Below are positions 9,680 to 18,675 of a stretch of DNA of 46,713 bases, piece by piece (within the stretch, counting starts at the first letter, position 1; every line of letters begins with the position of its first letter). The translations under genes and the position numbers were made by a program. Source of the stretch: Oscillospiraceae bacterium (lineage in GTDB: Bacteria > Bacillota > Clostridia > Oscillospirales > Oscillospiraceae); the NCBI GenBank assembly GCA_009787995.1, contig WQSH01000007.1, forward strand, positions 1 through 46,713, written 5' to 3'. Under the pieces are notes generated by a model that worked only from the letters and a program-made list of their open reading frames with translations, was not told where the DNA came from and searched no databases.

Positions 9680-10114
9680 ATGGCTAAAGTGACTGCTGTT
9701 TGTATCAGCGATGCCAAGGGCATTGTAAAGACGCCAGTACCTGAAATTTTTGTAAAAATCGGGCACGGCATCGAAGGCGACGCCCACGCAGGCGAGTGGC
9801 ATAGGCAAGTGAGCCTGCTTGCGGACGAAAGTGTGGACAAGCTGCGCGAGAAAATGCCGAACTTAGATGCGGGCGTCTTTGCGGAGAACATCCTGACCAG
9901 CGGCATTTGCCTTTATGAGCTGCCGATTGGCACTAGGATGCGAGTTGGGCAGGCTCTCTTGTCTGTGACGCAGATAGGCAAGGAGTGCCATAATGAGGGC
10001 TGTGCAATTAAGAGGCAGACGGGCGATTGCGTCATGCCGCGCGAAGGCATCTTTGCCGAGGTTGTTGAGGAAGGCTCTATCAAAGCTGGTGACTCCATTG
10101 AGGTATTGGCGTGA
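9680..10114 (+). CDS. MOSC domain protein
   Basis: This 144-residue stand-alone MOSC domain has GHGIEGDAHAGEWHRQVSLL, AGVFAENILTSG, LPIGTRMRVGQALLSVTQIG and CAIKRQTGDCVMPREGIFAEV. The family is related to the C-terminal domain of Mo-cofactor sulfurases and is thought to carry sulfur or bind the cofactor; small clostridial versions commonly sit in Mo operons, as here. Two cysteines near residue 110 (KECHNEGC) are candidates for persulfide chemistry. A strong GAAGGAGG precedes the ATG. The 122-base gap from moaC holds a possible weak promoter (TTGAGT at 9628, TATAAT at 9653, a long 19-base spacer). It overlaps the next gene by four bases. Confidence 0.9.
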   Translation: MAKVTAVCISDAKGIVKTPVPEIFVKIGHGIEGDAHAGEWHRQVSLLADESVDKLREKMPNLDAGVFAENILTSGICLYELPIGTRMRVGQALLSVTQIGKECHNEGCAIKRQTGDCVMPREGIFAEVVEEGSIKAGDSIEVLA

Positions 10115-11130
10115 GAAAGGTCAAAGTCGAAGATGCGGTCGGTCAGACTCTATGCCACGATATGACGGGGATTTCTGAAGGTAAAAAGGGCGTTATGTTC
10201 AGGCGCGGCCATATCATTTCCGAGGCGGACATCCCACGTCTTTTGAACATTGGAAAAAACCATATTTTTGTATGGGAGCCGGATGCGGACGAGGTTCACG
10301 AAGATGATGCGGCAATCGCAGTCGCCCAGGCCGCCTGCGGCTTCGGAGTCACATATGACCCGGAGCCATCGGAGGGAAAGGTCTTCATGTACGCAGAGCA
10401 TCGCGGGCTGTTTAACATAAACCGCACCGCCCTTAGGAAAATTAACTCCGTCGGCGACTATACTATAGCCTGCCTGCCGAGTTTGACCGACGTCCCCCAA
10501 GGCTCAAAGCTGGGGGGAATTAGGATTGTCCCTCTCGTCACAAAACGGGACAACATGGTTGCTGCGGTCAAGATTGCCGAAAAGGGCACGCCCGTTTTTA
10601 GCGTAATGCCTTATAAAAAGCTCAAATGCGGCATTATAATAACAGGCAGCGAGGTTTTTTATGGGCGCATACGCGATAAATTCGAGCCTATAATGCGCAA
10701 GAAGCTGGGCACCTTTGATGCAGACGTTTTGGGCACCGTAAAATGCCCGGACGATTTGGATGCGATAGGCGGGGCTATTGAGGCCTTCAGGGGGCAAGGC
10801 GCCGAGCTTATCTTGCTCACCGGCGGGATGTCCGTAGATCCTGACGACTTGACGCCTGTGGCGATTCGCACTACGGGGGCAAAGGTCGTGACGCAGGGCG
10901 TTCCTATGCAGCCGGGAAACATGCTTATGATTGCGTATCTGGGCGAGACTGCGCTCTTGGGCGTGCCCGGGGCTTCTATGCACTCGCAGGTTACAAGCCT
11001 TGACGTTTTTTTGCCGCGAATATTCGCCGGGGTTGAGATAACCGCCGACGACATCCCCGGACTGGGCGAGGGTGGGTTCTGCATGGCATGCGGCGAGTGC
11101 AAATTCCCACTCTGTTATTTTGGCAGATGA
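10111..11130 (+). CDS. Molybdopterin-binding (MoeA/MogA-like) protein with cysteine tail
   Basis: This 339-residue second MoeA-like protein starts at a GTG overlapping the MOSC stop. The N-terminal part resembles the MoeA linker (VGQTLCHDMTGISEGKKGVMFRRGHII). The C-terminal half is a MoCF fold with GIIITGSEVFYGRI, LLTGGMSVDPDDLTP and ALLGVPGASMHSQVTSLDVFLPRI. It differs from MoeA in ending with four closely spaced cysteines (Cys324, 327, 330 and 335 in GGFCMACGECKFPLCYFGR), which could bind a metal or carry sulfur. The family is usually annotated only as a molybdopterin-binding protein; its exact step is unknown. Its overlap with the MOSC gene suggests a joint role. Confidence 0.85.
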   Translation: MRKVKVEDAVGQTLCHDMTGISEGKKGVMFRRGHIISEADIPRLLNIGKNHIFVWEPDADEVHEDDAAIAVAQAACGFGVTYDPEPSEGKVFMYAEHRGLFNINRTALRKINSVGDYTIACLPSLTDVPQGSKLGGIRIVPLVTKRDNMVAAVKIAEKGTPVFSVMPYKKLKCGIIITGSEVFYGRIRDKFEPIMRKKLGTFDADVLGTVKCPDDLDAIGGAIEAFRGQGAELILLTGGMSVDPDDLTPVAIRTTGAKVVTQGVPMQPGNMLMIAYLGETALLGVPGASMHSQVTSLDVFLPRIFAGVEITADDIPGLGEGGFCMACGECKFPLCYFGR

Positions 11131-11152
11131 CTACAGGGAGGAACAAATCCGA

Positions 11153-11968
11153 ATGACCGAGTTTCAAAATTTGCACACGCACACAACCTATTGCGATGGG
11201 GCTTTGACGCCCGAGGAGATGGTAAAAGCTGCTATTGACAAGGGCTTTGGCTCTATCGGATTTTCAGAGCATTCATATGTGCCCTTTGACATATTTTCCA
11301 CCATGGATTTGCCGGCGACAGATGAGTATGTCAGTGTGGTCAATGCTCTTAAGGAAAAATATGATAGCGAGATCGAGGTGTTTGTCGGACTTGAGCATGA
11401 TTACTATACCGAAACCCTCCCCGAAGGCCTGGACTACACTATCGGCACCCTGCATTATACCAACAGGTTCGGCCAGTTCATCTCTGTAGACGCTGGCGTA
11501 AAATATCAAATTCAGATGGTCAAGGATTTTTTCGGAGGCGATTATTATGCGCTGGCGGAGGATTATTTTTCCGTTTTTTCGGAAATAGCAAAAAAGACAA
11601 AAGCCGACATAGTCGGGCATTTTGACCTTATCGCAAAGTACAATATCGATGGATGCCTTTTTGATGAGCAGCACCCTAGGTATGTTAGTGCAGCGCTGTG
11701 TGCAATGGACGAGATTCTCAAAAACTGCAAGCTCTTTGAGGTCAATACCGGAGCAATGTACCGGGTTGGCAAGCTCGTCCCTTTCCCATCGCCTTTCCTA
11801 CTCAAAGAGTTAAAAAAGCGGGGCGGCGAGGTCATCCTTTCCAGCGACAGCCATGATTCGGACTCGCTCTGCTTTAAGTTCGGCGAAATGAAAGAACTCC
11901 TCAAGGCATGTGGCTTTAAGCATATGAAAAAATTGACAAAATCCGGTTTTGTAAGTGCAAAGCTGTAG
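11153..11968 (+). CDS. PHP-family phosphatase, probably histidinol-phosphatase (HisK/HisJ type)
   Basis: This 271-residue protein has the PHP metal-binding motifs in order: LHTHTTYCDG at the start, FSEHSYVPFD, VGLEHDYYTE, IGTLHYTN, VGHFDLIAKYN, NTGAMYR and SSDSHDSD near the end. In Bacillus-type organisms this family removes phosphate from histidinol phosphate in histidine synthesis, but no other his gene is nearby, so the substrate is uncertain. The start ATG at 11153 has GGGAGGAAC upstream; a longer frame reaching back to 11072 would overlap the preceding gene. It is the last gene of the Mo operon strand. Confidence 0.85.
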   Translation: MTEFQNLHTHTTYCDGALTPEEMVKAAIDKGFGSIGFSEHSYVPFDIFSTMDLPATDEYVSVVNALKEKYDSEIEVFVGLEHDYYTETLPEGLDYTIGTLHYTNRFGQFISVDAGVKYQIQMVKDFFGGDYYALAEDYFSVFSEIAKKTKADIVGHFDLIAKYNIDGCLFDEQHPRYVSAALCAMDEILKNCKLFEVNTGAMYRVGKLVPFPSPFLLKELKKRGGEVILSSDSHDSDSLCFKFGEMKELLKACGFKHMKKLTKSGFVSAKL

Positions 11969-12000
11969 TGGAAACAGGGAGCGGGGAGCCCCTCTTCCCT

Positions 12001-14640
12001 CTAGTATTTAACCGCACAATTTCTTCCTGAGCGCTTTGCTAGGTAAAGCGCTTTGTCTGCATTGCTTATTATGTCAGAAAGGGTGCTGTTATTATCTGAT
12101 TTTGAGGCGATTCCGAGCGAAATTGTGACTTTGATTTCGTGCTCTTCTATCGCAAACTTAGATGCTTCAACGCTTTGCCTTATCCTCTCAGCAGTCCTCA
12201 GCGCACTATCTTCGTCCACCTCCGGAAGCGTTATGACGAACTCTTCTCCACCATATCTGGCGACCATCGTGTCTGCTTTCACTGAGTGGTTCATTCTGGC
12301 GACAAGGATTTTCAAAACTTCGTCGCCCACGGGGTGGCCATATGTGTCGTTTATTTTTTTGAAGTGGTCTACATCAACCATGATTGCAGAAAAGCTCTTG
12401 CTATCTTCAACACAGCTCTGCAGCTCCCTCTCGGCCTCCTCTAAGAAATACCGCCTGTTGCGCGCCCCGGTCAACGGGTCGGTATACGCTGCTTTTTCAA
12501 GCTGCTTGACCATATCAATGGCTGTGTTTATCTCGCGCAGGTCGCGCAGGTAAGCTATAATCAAATTCTTTGCATCAAGCGTCAAGCAAACCAACGCAAC
12601 TTCGCACGGTATTTGAGTTTCTCCATCCATCGTTTGGTGCATCCATTCAAAGTGCGCCCTTCCGCGGTTGAAGCAAAGGTGCATTTTTTCATACATCTTT
12701 TCGCGCGAGCGCCTGCCATCCGGCTGGTATTTCGGCGAGAGAGCAAAGAAGTTTTCTATATATTCGTTGGCGTCCTTCATCTCGAAAAGTTCAACGGCAA
12801 CGTCATTGACCTCCACGACATTTATTCTCTCGTCAAAAATCGTACATGCCAGCGGCGATGAGTTAAGCATTGCTTGAAGCCTTTGCTTGGCGATGCCCTC
12901 CGTCTCTTTGTATCTGTAGAAATCGCGCAAATCGCGCGTGTACGCAATTAGAAGATCTTCACCCTCAATCTCCACCTTCATGATTGTTTCTTCGCAGGGG
13001 ATGAGCTCCCCATTGGAGGTTTGGTATGTCCATTCAAACTGGCTCCGCCCTTGCTCGCACGCCAGTTCAATCACATCAATGCCCATTTTTCGCGATGGCG
13101 TGCCATTCGGTTGAAATTCCGGCGAGAACGCAAAGTAATCGTCTATATACAGCTTTTTATCCGGTATCTCAAACAGGCGCTCCGCCTCCCGGTTTGCCTC
13201 AAGGACTTCGCTGTTTTCGTCAAAAATCGTTACCAGCAGCGGCGACGAATCCAGCATGACTTCCAACCTTTGGCGGGCGATGCGCTCGGTCTCCTTGTAT
13301 TTATAAAAATCTCGCAGGTCGCGGACAAAGGCGACCAGGTTGTCCGTTCCGCGCCACTCTACCCGAATCAACGTGACTTCTGTCGGAATCGGCTCTCCGC
13401 TTAGCTTCTGATGCATCCATTCAAAATTAGCGTGGCCAGTTTCAAAGGCCTCTACTATGAGCTCCTTCGCTTTTTCGTCTGATTTGCGGTTGTCTGGCTG
13501 GAATTCGGGGCTCAGTTCAAAAAACCTCTGTTTGTATTCTTCTTTGCTGCTTAAATCAAAAAGCTTTGCCGCCGCTTCATTGCATTCCAAAACGTTAAAT
13601 TCCTTGTCCCGAAAGTTTGAGACTAGCGGCATGTTGTCAATGACTATTCGGAGCCTTTCCTCAGCCACCTGCCGCTCTTCCATGTTTCTTGTCAGCAAGG
13701 TCATAAAGAGCATGACCAAAAGAAGCAATGCGACCAGTACGGCCCCCATTGTCAGCATAATAACTAGGAGGTAGTATGTGCCTGTCTCCCCCACGGCGGC
13801 CACCGGAAGAACTGTCGCCAAGGTCCATCCAATAGCTTCCAGGTAAAATGTCATTAAATACGAAGGCCCAAGCATGTAGTCATCAAATTCGGTGATGCCA
13901 TATCCGCCTCGGATGGTTCCCATCAAAAACTCCCCATTGGGGATGCTCTCTAAATAAGTGATACCGCCTTCACCTTCTGCGCCAACACCAACAATATATT
14001 CGACATTTGGGTGCGAGATTATCTCCCCGCCGGGGCCAATCAGCATTAGATAACCGCCTCCAACAAGCCGATATTCGTTAACCATGCTTATAATTGCATC
14101 TACGGTTATAACCACTCCGACAACGGCTTCCATCCCCCCAATATCCGGCACCCATTTTGCCACCGTGGTGATGACCCCTTGGCTTTCAATTGCAGAAAAA
14201 TATGGGACCGTCGCTATTAGCTCTCCTTGCGCCGCCTCTGCTGCGATATACCACGGCCGCGCTGTCGCAAGCCAGTCATATTCTGACGGCCACTCGTTGC
14301 TGTTTTGAAAGCTTCCATCTGAAAACCCTACGATTGCATCGGTTATAAACTCAAACTCACTCACAAAATTGTCCGCTATGATTTCTATGTAGCCCACACC
14401 CAAGTAAGCCCAGAGGCTAGACAGATTTTCAACAATATGGTTGCTTAAATCAAACCAATTGTCGATTTCTTGCGAAATTAAGCGCACGTTACTATGAGTG
14501 GCGTCTATGACGTACTCAAACATGATTGTTCGAAACATTGTGTTGAAAATTATGTACACTATGACAAGGCCTATAATTGAAAGCGCAGTTATGCTCATCA
14601 CTAGCTTCCGCATAAAGCCATTTCTTGTTTTGTACTGCAA
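12001..14640 (-). CDS. Membrane diguanylate cyclase: Cache-type sensor, three tandem PAS domains, GGDEF
   Basis: About 879 residues. The order is a membrane segment at about 14-36, an extracellular Cache-like sensor up to about 290, a second membrane segment (VIMLTMGAVLVALLLLVM), three PAS repeats of about 125 residues, and a C-terminal GGDEF domain. The active site is YGGEEF, with DHFKKINDTYGHPVGDEVL upstream. The RxxD inhibitory site appears absent (SVKADTMVARYGG). Each PAS repeat keeps FF-LSP-FQP and FEWMHQ/FEWTYQ landmarks and ends in RDLRDFYKYKET or a close variant. It should make cyclic di-GMP in response to an outside signal. I chose the TTG at 14640, which has AGGAGG nine bases upstream, over the ATG at 14613, which has no clear ribosome site. 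Confidence 0.9.
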   Translation of the reverse strand: MQYKTRNGFMRKLVMSITALSIIGLVIVYIIFNTMFRTIMFEYVIDATHSNVRLISQEIDNWFDLSNHIVENLSSLWAYLGVGYIEIIADNFVSEFEFITDAIVGFSDGSFQNSNEWPSEYDWLATARPWYIAAEAAQGELIATVPYFSAIESQGVITTVAKWVPDIGGMEAVVGVVITVDAIISMVNEYRLVGGGYLMLIGPGGEIISHPNVEYIVGVGAEGEGGITYLESIPNGEFLMGTIRGGYGITEFDDYMLGPSYLMTFYLEAIGWTLATVLPVAAVGETGTYYLLVIMLTMGAVLVALLLLVMLFMTLLTRNMEERQVAEERLRIVIDNMPLVSNFRDKEFNVLECNEAAAKLFDLSSKEEYKQRFFELSPEFQPDNRKSDEKAKELIVEAFETGHANFEWMHQKLSGEPIPTEVTLIRVEWRGTDNLVAFVRDLRDFYKYKETERIARQRLEVMLDSSPLLVTIFDENSEVLEANREAERLFEIPDKKLYIDDYFAFSPEFQPNGTPSRKMGIDVIELACEQGRSQFEWTYQTSNGELIPCEETIMKVEIEGEDLLIAYTRDLRDFYRYKETEGIAKQRLQAMLNSSPLACTIFDERINVVEVNDVAVELFEMKDANEYIENFFALSPKYQPDGRRSREKMYEKMHLCFNRGRAHFEWMHQTMDGETQIPCEVALVCLTLDAKNLIIAYLRDLREINTAIDMVKQLEKAAYTDPLTGARNRRYFLEEAERELQSCVEDSKSFSAIMVDVDHFKKINDTYGHPVGDEVLKILVARMNHSVKADTMVARYGGEEFVITLPEVDEDSALRTAERIRQSVEASKFAIEEHEIKVTISLGIASKSDNNSTLSDIISNADKALYLAKRSGRNCAVKY

Positions 14641-14726
14641 GTTATTCTGCCTCCTCAAGCAATCTGTCGACAACTTGTGGGGCGGCCGCAATTTACCACC
14701 CATTCATCCCACATTTTTTGTTTTTT

Positions 14727-15218
14727 CTATCCCTCTGCGCAGTCTCGCTTTGCCCCTCGCAGCATCTCCAGCCCATGACCCAATGCATGCAAAACTGCCG
14801 CAAGATTTTCTTTTGCGGCCTTGGGGCTGCCAGGCAGATTTATTATAAGAGTTTCGCCGCGAATGCCTGCCTGCTGCCTCGCCAAAATTGCGCGGCTTGT
14901 GACCTTTAGGCTCTCAGCGCGCATAGCCTCAGCAATGCCGGGCGTCATCCTCATGCAAACAGCGAGCGTCGCTTCCGGAGTCACGTCGCGCGGTGAGAAC
15001 CCCGTCCCCCCAGTCGTTACGACAAGGGCGACGCCCAACCCATCTGCACATTCGATAAGCTCCCGCTCAATAAGCTCCTGTTCATCCGGGATGATTGCAC
15101 TATGCGCAACTTCATACCCTTCTTTTTCAAGCATTTCACAAACTGCTGGCCCTCCAAGGTCTTCACGCTCGCCTTTAAAGCCCTTGTCGCTCACAGTGAT
15201 CACGGCCGCTGTATACAT
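14727..15218 (-). CDS. mogA: Molybdopterin adenylyltransferase (MogA/MoaB family)
   Basis: About 163 residues with the MoCF motifs AAVITVSDKGFKGEREDLGGP near the start, VVTTGGTGFSPRDVTPEATL in the middle and INLPGSPKAAKENL near the end. It activates molybdopterin with ATP before metal insertion by MoeA, so it completes the pathway encoded by the plus-strand Mo operon although it lies 3 kb away on the other strand. The ATG at 15218 has GGAGAAG upstream; the longer frame to 15281 runs through the promoter and is rejected. The diguanylate cyclase gene follows after 86 bases on the same strand. Confidence 0.93.
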   Translation of the reverse strand: MYTAAVITVSDKGFKGEREDLGGPAVCEMLEKEGYEVAHSAIIPDEQELIERELIECADGLGVALVVTTGGTGFSPRDVTPEATLAVCMRMTPGIAEAMRAESLKVTSRAILARQQAGIRGETLIINLPGSPKAAKENLAAVLHALGHGLEMLRGAKRDCAEG

Positions 15219-15252
15219 AATAGCACTTCTCCAATCGAAAGAAAGTGCATTA

Positions 15253-15281
15253 ATTATACCCTCCGCAAAACGTAAATGCAA
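15253..15281 (-). promoter_or_regulatory. Promoter of mogA
   Basis: On the minus strand TTGCAT (15276-15281) is followed after exactly 17 bases by a perfect TATAAT (15253-15258), about 35 bases before the mogA ATG. This is a good vegetative sigma-factor promoter, and gives mogA expression separate from the main Mo operon. Confidence 0.75.
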
Positions 15282-15329
15282 TCCCTCAAATCCGGCAAAC
15301 TATTAAGTCTGCCTAGTCACTGTTACTAC

Positions 15330-15392
15330 TCAGTGTCTGCTATCTGTCCGGCATTGAGAAGCCTGCTACTAGGTTTTCTTAGCTGGCACTGA
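15330..15392. repeat. Intergenic element, copy A (terminal inverted repeats)
   Basis: A 63-bp stretch bounded by TCAGTGTC and GGCACTGA, which are inverted repeats (7 of 8). It shares CTGCTAT--[A/T]-TCCGGC-like and CCTGCT-CTAGGTTTTCTT-GCTGGCACTGA blocks with a 103-bp stretch at 34074-34176. The similarity extends outward by about 15 bases on the left (TCACT-GTT-CTA). It sits between the DUF1275 stop and the mogA promoter. It looks like a small non-coding mobile or REP-like element; the family is not recognised. Confidence 0.65.
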
Positions 15393-15400
15393 ATAAGTAA

Positions 15401-16063
15401 CTAGTCATTTGCAAGCTTAATCCCTATCAGATATGGGAGTGCGCCGATAATCAGCAGGACAAGGAGCGAATCTGCCCTCCCAAGTTCCGATATAAGTGTC
15501 AAAACCACCGCACCCAAGAAAAACAAGAAGGTTGCAGCGGTGTAGCTTATAAATACCGCTCTTTTTCCCTTGTCTTTGCGCACAAACATATCAAACAAAG
15601 AGCCGCCAATAAATCGCATATTTCCTGTTACGATGCTGTTGTTCGTTTCAATATCGCCAATCCTTCTAAAAAAGCAAAGCGCAACACCGGAAATGAAGCT
15701 CTTAATAAAAATTACCACCCACAGCGGCATAAAATAGAAAAACACCAGAATAAACACGAGCGGGACGTAGAACATTGACCATTGGATATAAAATTCTGGC
15801 TTCGCTTTTTTGATGCGGCCTACAAATCCGGTCGCAATAAAACACCCGACAAAAAATCCTCCGAAAATAACGAAGGTCAGGAGCAGCCCTTCAATATCAC
15901 CTTGCACGAGCCGCACAGCCATATTTACTAGGTTCCCTGTTTGTGGGCTCACGAATGCGTAAACCTCAAACAAAAGAGTATGGGCATTTATGAAACCCAA
16001 AATGAATGCGGAAAAGCATGTGACAATAGTTATGCGCATACGGTTTGATTGTACAGCCCTCAT
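15401..16063 (-). CDS. DUF1275 (YoaK-like) membrane protein
   Basis: A 220-residue protein with about six membrane segments. The N-terminal SAFILGFINAHTLLFEVYAFVSPQTGNLVNMAVRLVQGD and the later NNSIVTGNMRFIGGSLFDMFV carry the family's two QTGN/TGNM-type repeats. DUF1275 proteins are proposed membrane transporters of unknown substrate. The gene ends the opp-ggt strand and begins 25 bases after ggt, so it is probably part of that operon. A GGAG site is 13 bases before the chosen ATG, rather far, so the start is less sure than the identity. Confidence 0.85.
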   Translation of the reverse strand: MRAVQSNRMRITIVTCFSAFILGFINAHTLLFEVYAFVSPQTGNLVNMAVRLVQGDIEGLLLTFVIFGGFFVGCFIATGFVGRIKKAKPEFYIQWSMFYVPLVFILVFFYFMPLWVVIFIKSFISGVALCFFRRIGDIETNNSIVTGNMRFIGGSLFDMFVRKDKGKRAVFISYTAATFLFFLGAVVLTLISELGRADSLLVLLIIGALPYLIGIKLAND

Positions 16064-16087
16064 TGTTTTAGTTAATCTCCTTATGCA

Positions 16088-17698
16088 TCAAAATGCCACC
16101 ACTGCGCCATCGGTGCGCGACTCTGTGCCACCTGCCAAAACGCCCGTCTGGTTATCTCTCCAAATAATCTGGCCACGGCCAAAATTTCCCGAGCCTAAAG
16201 CAATGCGAATATCATGCCCCCGCTTTGCCAGAGCTTCTGCAATGTGCCTTGGGAAAGTGTGTTCAAGCTCAACTGTTTTGCCATCAACCCATTGGAAGCG
16301 AGGGGCATCCAATGCCATCTGGGGATTGAGTGCAAAGTCAATTGTATTCATCATAACTTGCATATGCCCTTGTGGCTGCATGTACCCCCCCATAACCCCA
16401 AATGGGCCAATGGGGGTGCCGCCTTTCGTCAAAAATCCCGGAATAATCGTATGGTAGGTGCGCTTGCCGCCTTCCAGGCGGTTGACGTGGTCGCTATCCA
16501 AGCTGAAATCATTACCCCGGTTTTGCAGTGCGATGCCAGTTCCCGGCACTACAATTCCCGAACCAAATCCCATATAGTTGCTTTGTATAAACGACACCAT
16601 GTTGCCATCACCGTCAGCTGTACAGAGATAGACCGTACCGCCCTTTGGAAGCTCTACGGGAGTCGGCACCAACGCTTGTTCGCCTATCTTCGCCCTTGCT
16701 TCCTGTGCAAATTTCTCGCCCAAAAGCCAATCCACATGCTCCTTGTTTGTTTGGAGCGGGTCGGTGATAACCTGCTTTCCAGCTGTGAATGCCAGCTTTA
16801 TTGCTTCTATTTGCTTGTGTGCTGTGTCCACGCTTTCACGCATGGCAAACTCGTACCCTTTTAATATGCCAAGGGCCGCCAAAGCGACAAGCCCCTGCCC
16901 ATTCGGGGGAATTTCCCACACGTCATACCCGCGGTAGTTTATGCTGATTGGCTTTACCCATTGAGGCATAAAGGCCGCTAAATCCTCATAAGCGAGAAAC
17001 CCACCGCCCTCTTCGGAAGCCTTTGAAATTTTATGGGCCAAATCCCCTCTGTAAAAGCTTTCGGCATCACTTGCAGCGATTTCTTCCAGCGTTGCCGCAT
17101 GAGCCTCTGAGCTCCACATTTCGCCTGTTGCCGGAGCGCGCCCATTAGGGGCAAAAGTCTCAAACCACGCAGCAAAGTCGCCTTTATCATTAGTTTTGTA
17201 ATTTTCATATGCCCTGTTCCAAAAATATGCCAAGGCCGGAGAAAGCGGATAGCCTTTCCGAGCATAATCTATCGCCGGAGCAAGCACATCCGCAAGTGGC
17301 AAGCGGCCAAACTTCCTGCTAAGCTCCGCCCAGGCCCCGGGCGCCCCCGGGACGGTAACGGGCAGCCAGCCATATGTAGGCATTTTTTCATGCCCGAGCT
17401 TTTTGACAGCATCAACTGAAATAGACGCAGGAGCGCATCCACTTGAATTGAGCCCGTGCAGCTCCCCTTTAGCCCAAACAATCGCAAATGCGTCTGCGCC
17501 AATGCCGTTGGATGTAGGTTCCACCACTGTTAGGCAGGCTGCTGTCGCGATTGCTGCATCAATGGCATTCCCGCCTTGACGCATAACGTGCAGCCCGGCT
17601 TCTGCAGCCAATGGCTGGCTGGTTGCGACGCATCCATTCCTACCGTAAACTACGGCTCTGTGCGAAGCATAGGGATTATAACCGGAATCAAAAAACAT
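16088..17698 (-). CDS. ggt: Gamma-glutamyltransferase, apparently cytoplasmic (YwrD-like)
   Basis: This 536-residue Ntn-hydrolase proenzyme has family signatures VATSQPLAAEAGLHVMRQGG, GNAIDAAIATAACLTVVEP, the large-subunit motif PPNGQGLVALAALGIL, and the small-subunit start at GGTVYLCTADGDGNMVS, where Thr355 aligns with the self-cleaving nucleophile. GGMQ-like and PRFQW stretches follow near the C-terminus. No signal peptide or lipobox is present, so it should act inside the cell, unlike the secreted E. coli enzyme. It lies 26 bases after oppF on the same strand, suggesting that the importer supplies gamma-glutamyl peptides. An alternative is a related acylase, since this family is broad. Confidence 0.9.
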   Translation of the reverse strand: MFFDSGYNPYASHRAVVYGRNGCVATSQPLAAEAGLHVMRQGGNAIDAAIATAACLTVVEPTSNGIGADAFAIVWAKGELHGLNSSGCAPASISVDAVKKLGHEKMPTYGWLPVTVPGAPGAWAELSRKFGRLPLADVLAPAIDYARKGYPLSPALAYFWNRAYENYKTNDKGDFAAWFETFAPNGRAPATGEMWSSEAHAATLEEIAASDAESFYRGDLAHKISKASEEGGGFLAYEDLAAFMPQWVKPISINYRGYDVWEIPPNGQGLVALAALGILKGYEFAMRESVDTAHKQIEAIKLAFTAGKQVITDPLQTNKEHVDWLLGEKFAQEARAKIGEQALVPTPVELPKGGTVYLCTADGDGNMVSFIQSNYMGFGSGIVVPGTGIALQNRGNDFSLDSDHVNRLEGGKRTYHTIIPGFLTKGGTPIGPFGVMGGYMQPQGHMQVMMNTIDFALNPQMALDAPRFQWVDGKTVELEHTFPRHIAEALAKRGHDIRIALGSGNFGRGQIIWRDNQTGVLAGGTESRTDGAVVAF

Positions 17699-17724
17699 AA
17701 CATAGCCTTTCTTGTGTTATAAAC

Positions 17725-18675
17725 TCATTCGACCAGGTGGCAAGCGACAATATGGCCATCGCCAACATCTTTTAGCTCAGGCATCTCTTGATTGCAAATA
17801 TCCATACATAAGTTGCAACGAGGTGCAAAGCGGCAAACCGGCTTAGGCTCGATAGGCGACGAGATTTCTCCCCTCAGGGTGATGCGGTCCGGCTTATGGT
17901 CAATATCCGGGACAGGGCTTGCCGACAGCAACGCCTTTGTATATGGATGAAGCGGGTTATTAAAGAGTTCGTCTGAGGTTGCTTTCTCAATTACTTTCCC
18001 AAGATACATCACCATAATTTCATCGGAAAAGTAGTTCACTACAGCGAGGTCGTGGGTGATGAACATGAACGTAAAGCCCCTCGTCTCCTGCAGCTCTTGG
18101 AGCAAGTTTAAGATTTGGGCTTGAATCGAAACGTCAAGCGCAGAAACCGGTTCGTCACAAACGATAAATTTTGGGTCAAGCGCAAGTGCGCGAGCTATGC
18201 CTATGCGCTGACGCCGCCCACCGTCAAGCTCATGAGGATATGTGTTGAACAACCTATCCGCAAGGCCAACGGTAGACATGAGTTCATGAATTTTCGCTTC
18301 CCGCTCTTTTCTGTTTGTGATAATCCTGTTTAGCTTTAGGGGTTCAGCAATTATTTCACTAACGGTTTTCCTGGGGTTTAAGGATGAGAATGGATCTTGA
18401 AAAATAATCTGCATCTGTGTGCGCATTTTGCGCATCGCTTCTGCATTAAGGGACATAACGTTAACGCCGTCAAAGTCAATAGTCCCGCTCGTTGGTTCGA
18501 CAAGCCTCAGTATGGCTCGCCCAGTGGTGGATTTGCCGCAGCCGGACTCTCCAACCACACCTAGGGTTTTGCCTTTTTCTATAGTAAAATCGACCCCATC
18601 TACGGCGTGCAGCACACCTTTTTTTGTTTTATAGTATTTTTTCAAATTCGTCACTTTTAGCAATGCATCAGACAA
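17725..18675 (-). CDS. oppF: Oligopeptide/dipeptide ABC transporter ATP-binding protein (OppF/DppF-like)
   Basis: An ATPase of about 316 residues with Walker [20 protein letters not shown]-loop [16 protein letters not shown], and Walker [13 protein letters not shown]. The C-terminal oligopeptide-transporter extension has the cysteine cluster [21 protein letters not shown]. The usual LSGGQ signature reads [11 protein letters not shown], a visible variation at the first positions. It energises peptide uptake with OppD. The TTG at 18675 has GGGAGGT seven bases upstream, and this start overlaps the oppD stop by eight bases; a GTG three codons earlier is the alternative. Confidence 0.92.
   Translation of the reverse strand: MSDALLKVTNLKKYYKTKKGVLHAVDGVDFTIEKGKTLGVVGESGCGKSTTGRAILRLVEPTSGTIDFDGVNVMSLNAEAMRKMRTQMQIIFQDPFSSLNPRKTVSEIIAEPLKLNRIITNRKEREAKIHELMSTVGLADRLFNTYPHELDGGRRQRIGIARALALDPKFIVCDEPVSALDVSIQAQILNLLQELQETRGFTFMFITHDLAVVNYFSDEIMVMYLGKVIEKATSDELFNNPLHPYTKALLSASPVPDIDHKPDRITLRGEISSPIEPKPVCRFAPRCNLCMDICNQEMPELKDVGDGHIVACHLVE

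Noticed and set aside
11971-12000. GGGG-AG-CCCC hairpin between the convergent PHP and diguanylate cyclase genes
   Set aside because: The stem has a two-base loop in its centre and no T-run on either side, so a terminator cannot be claimed.
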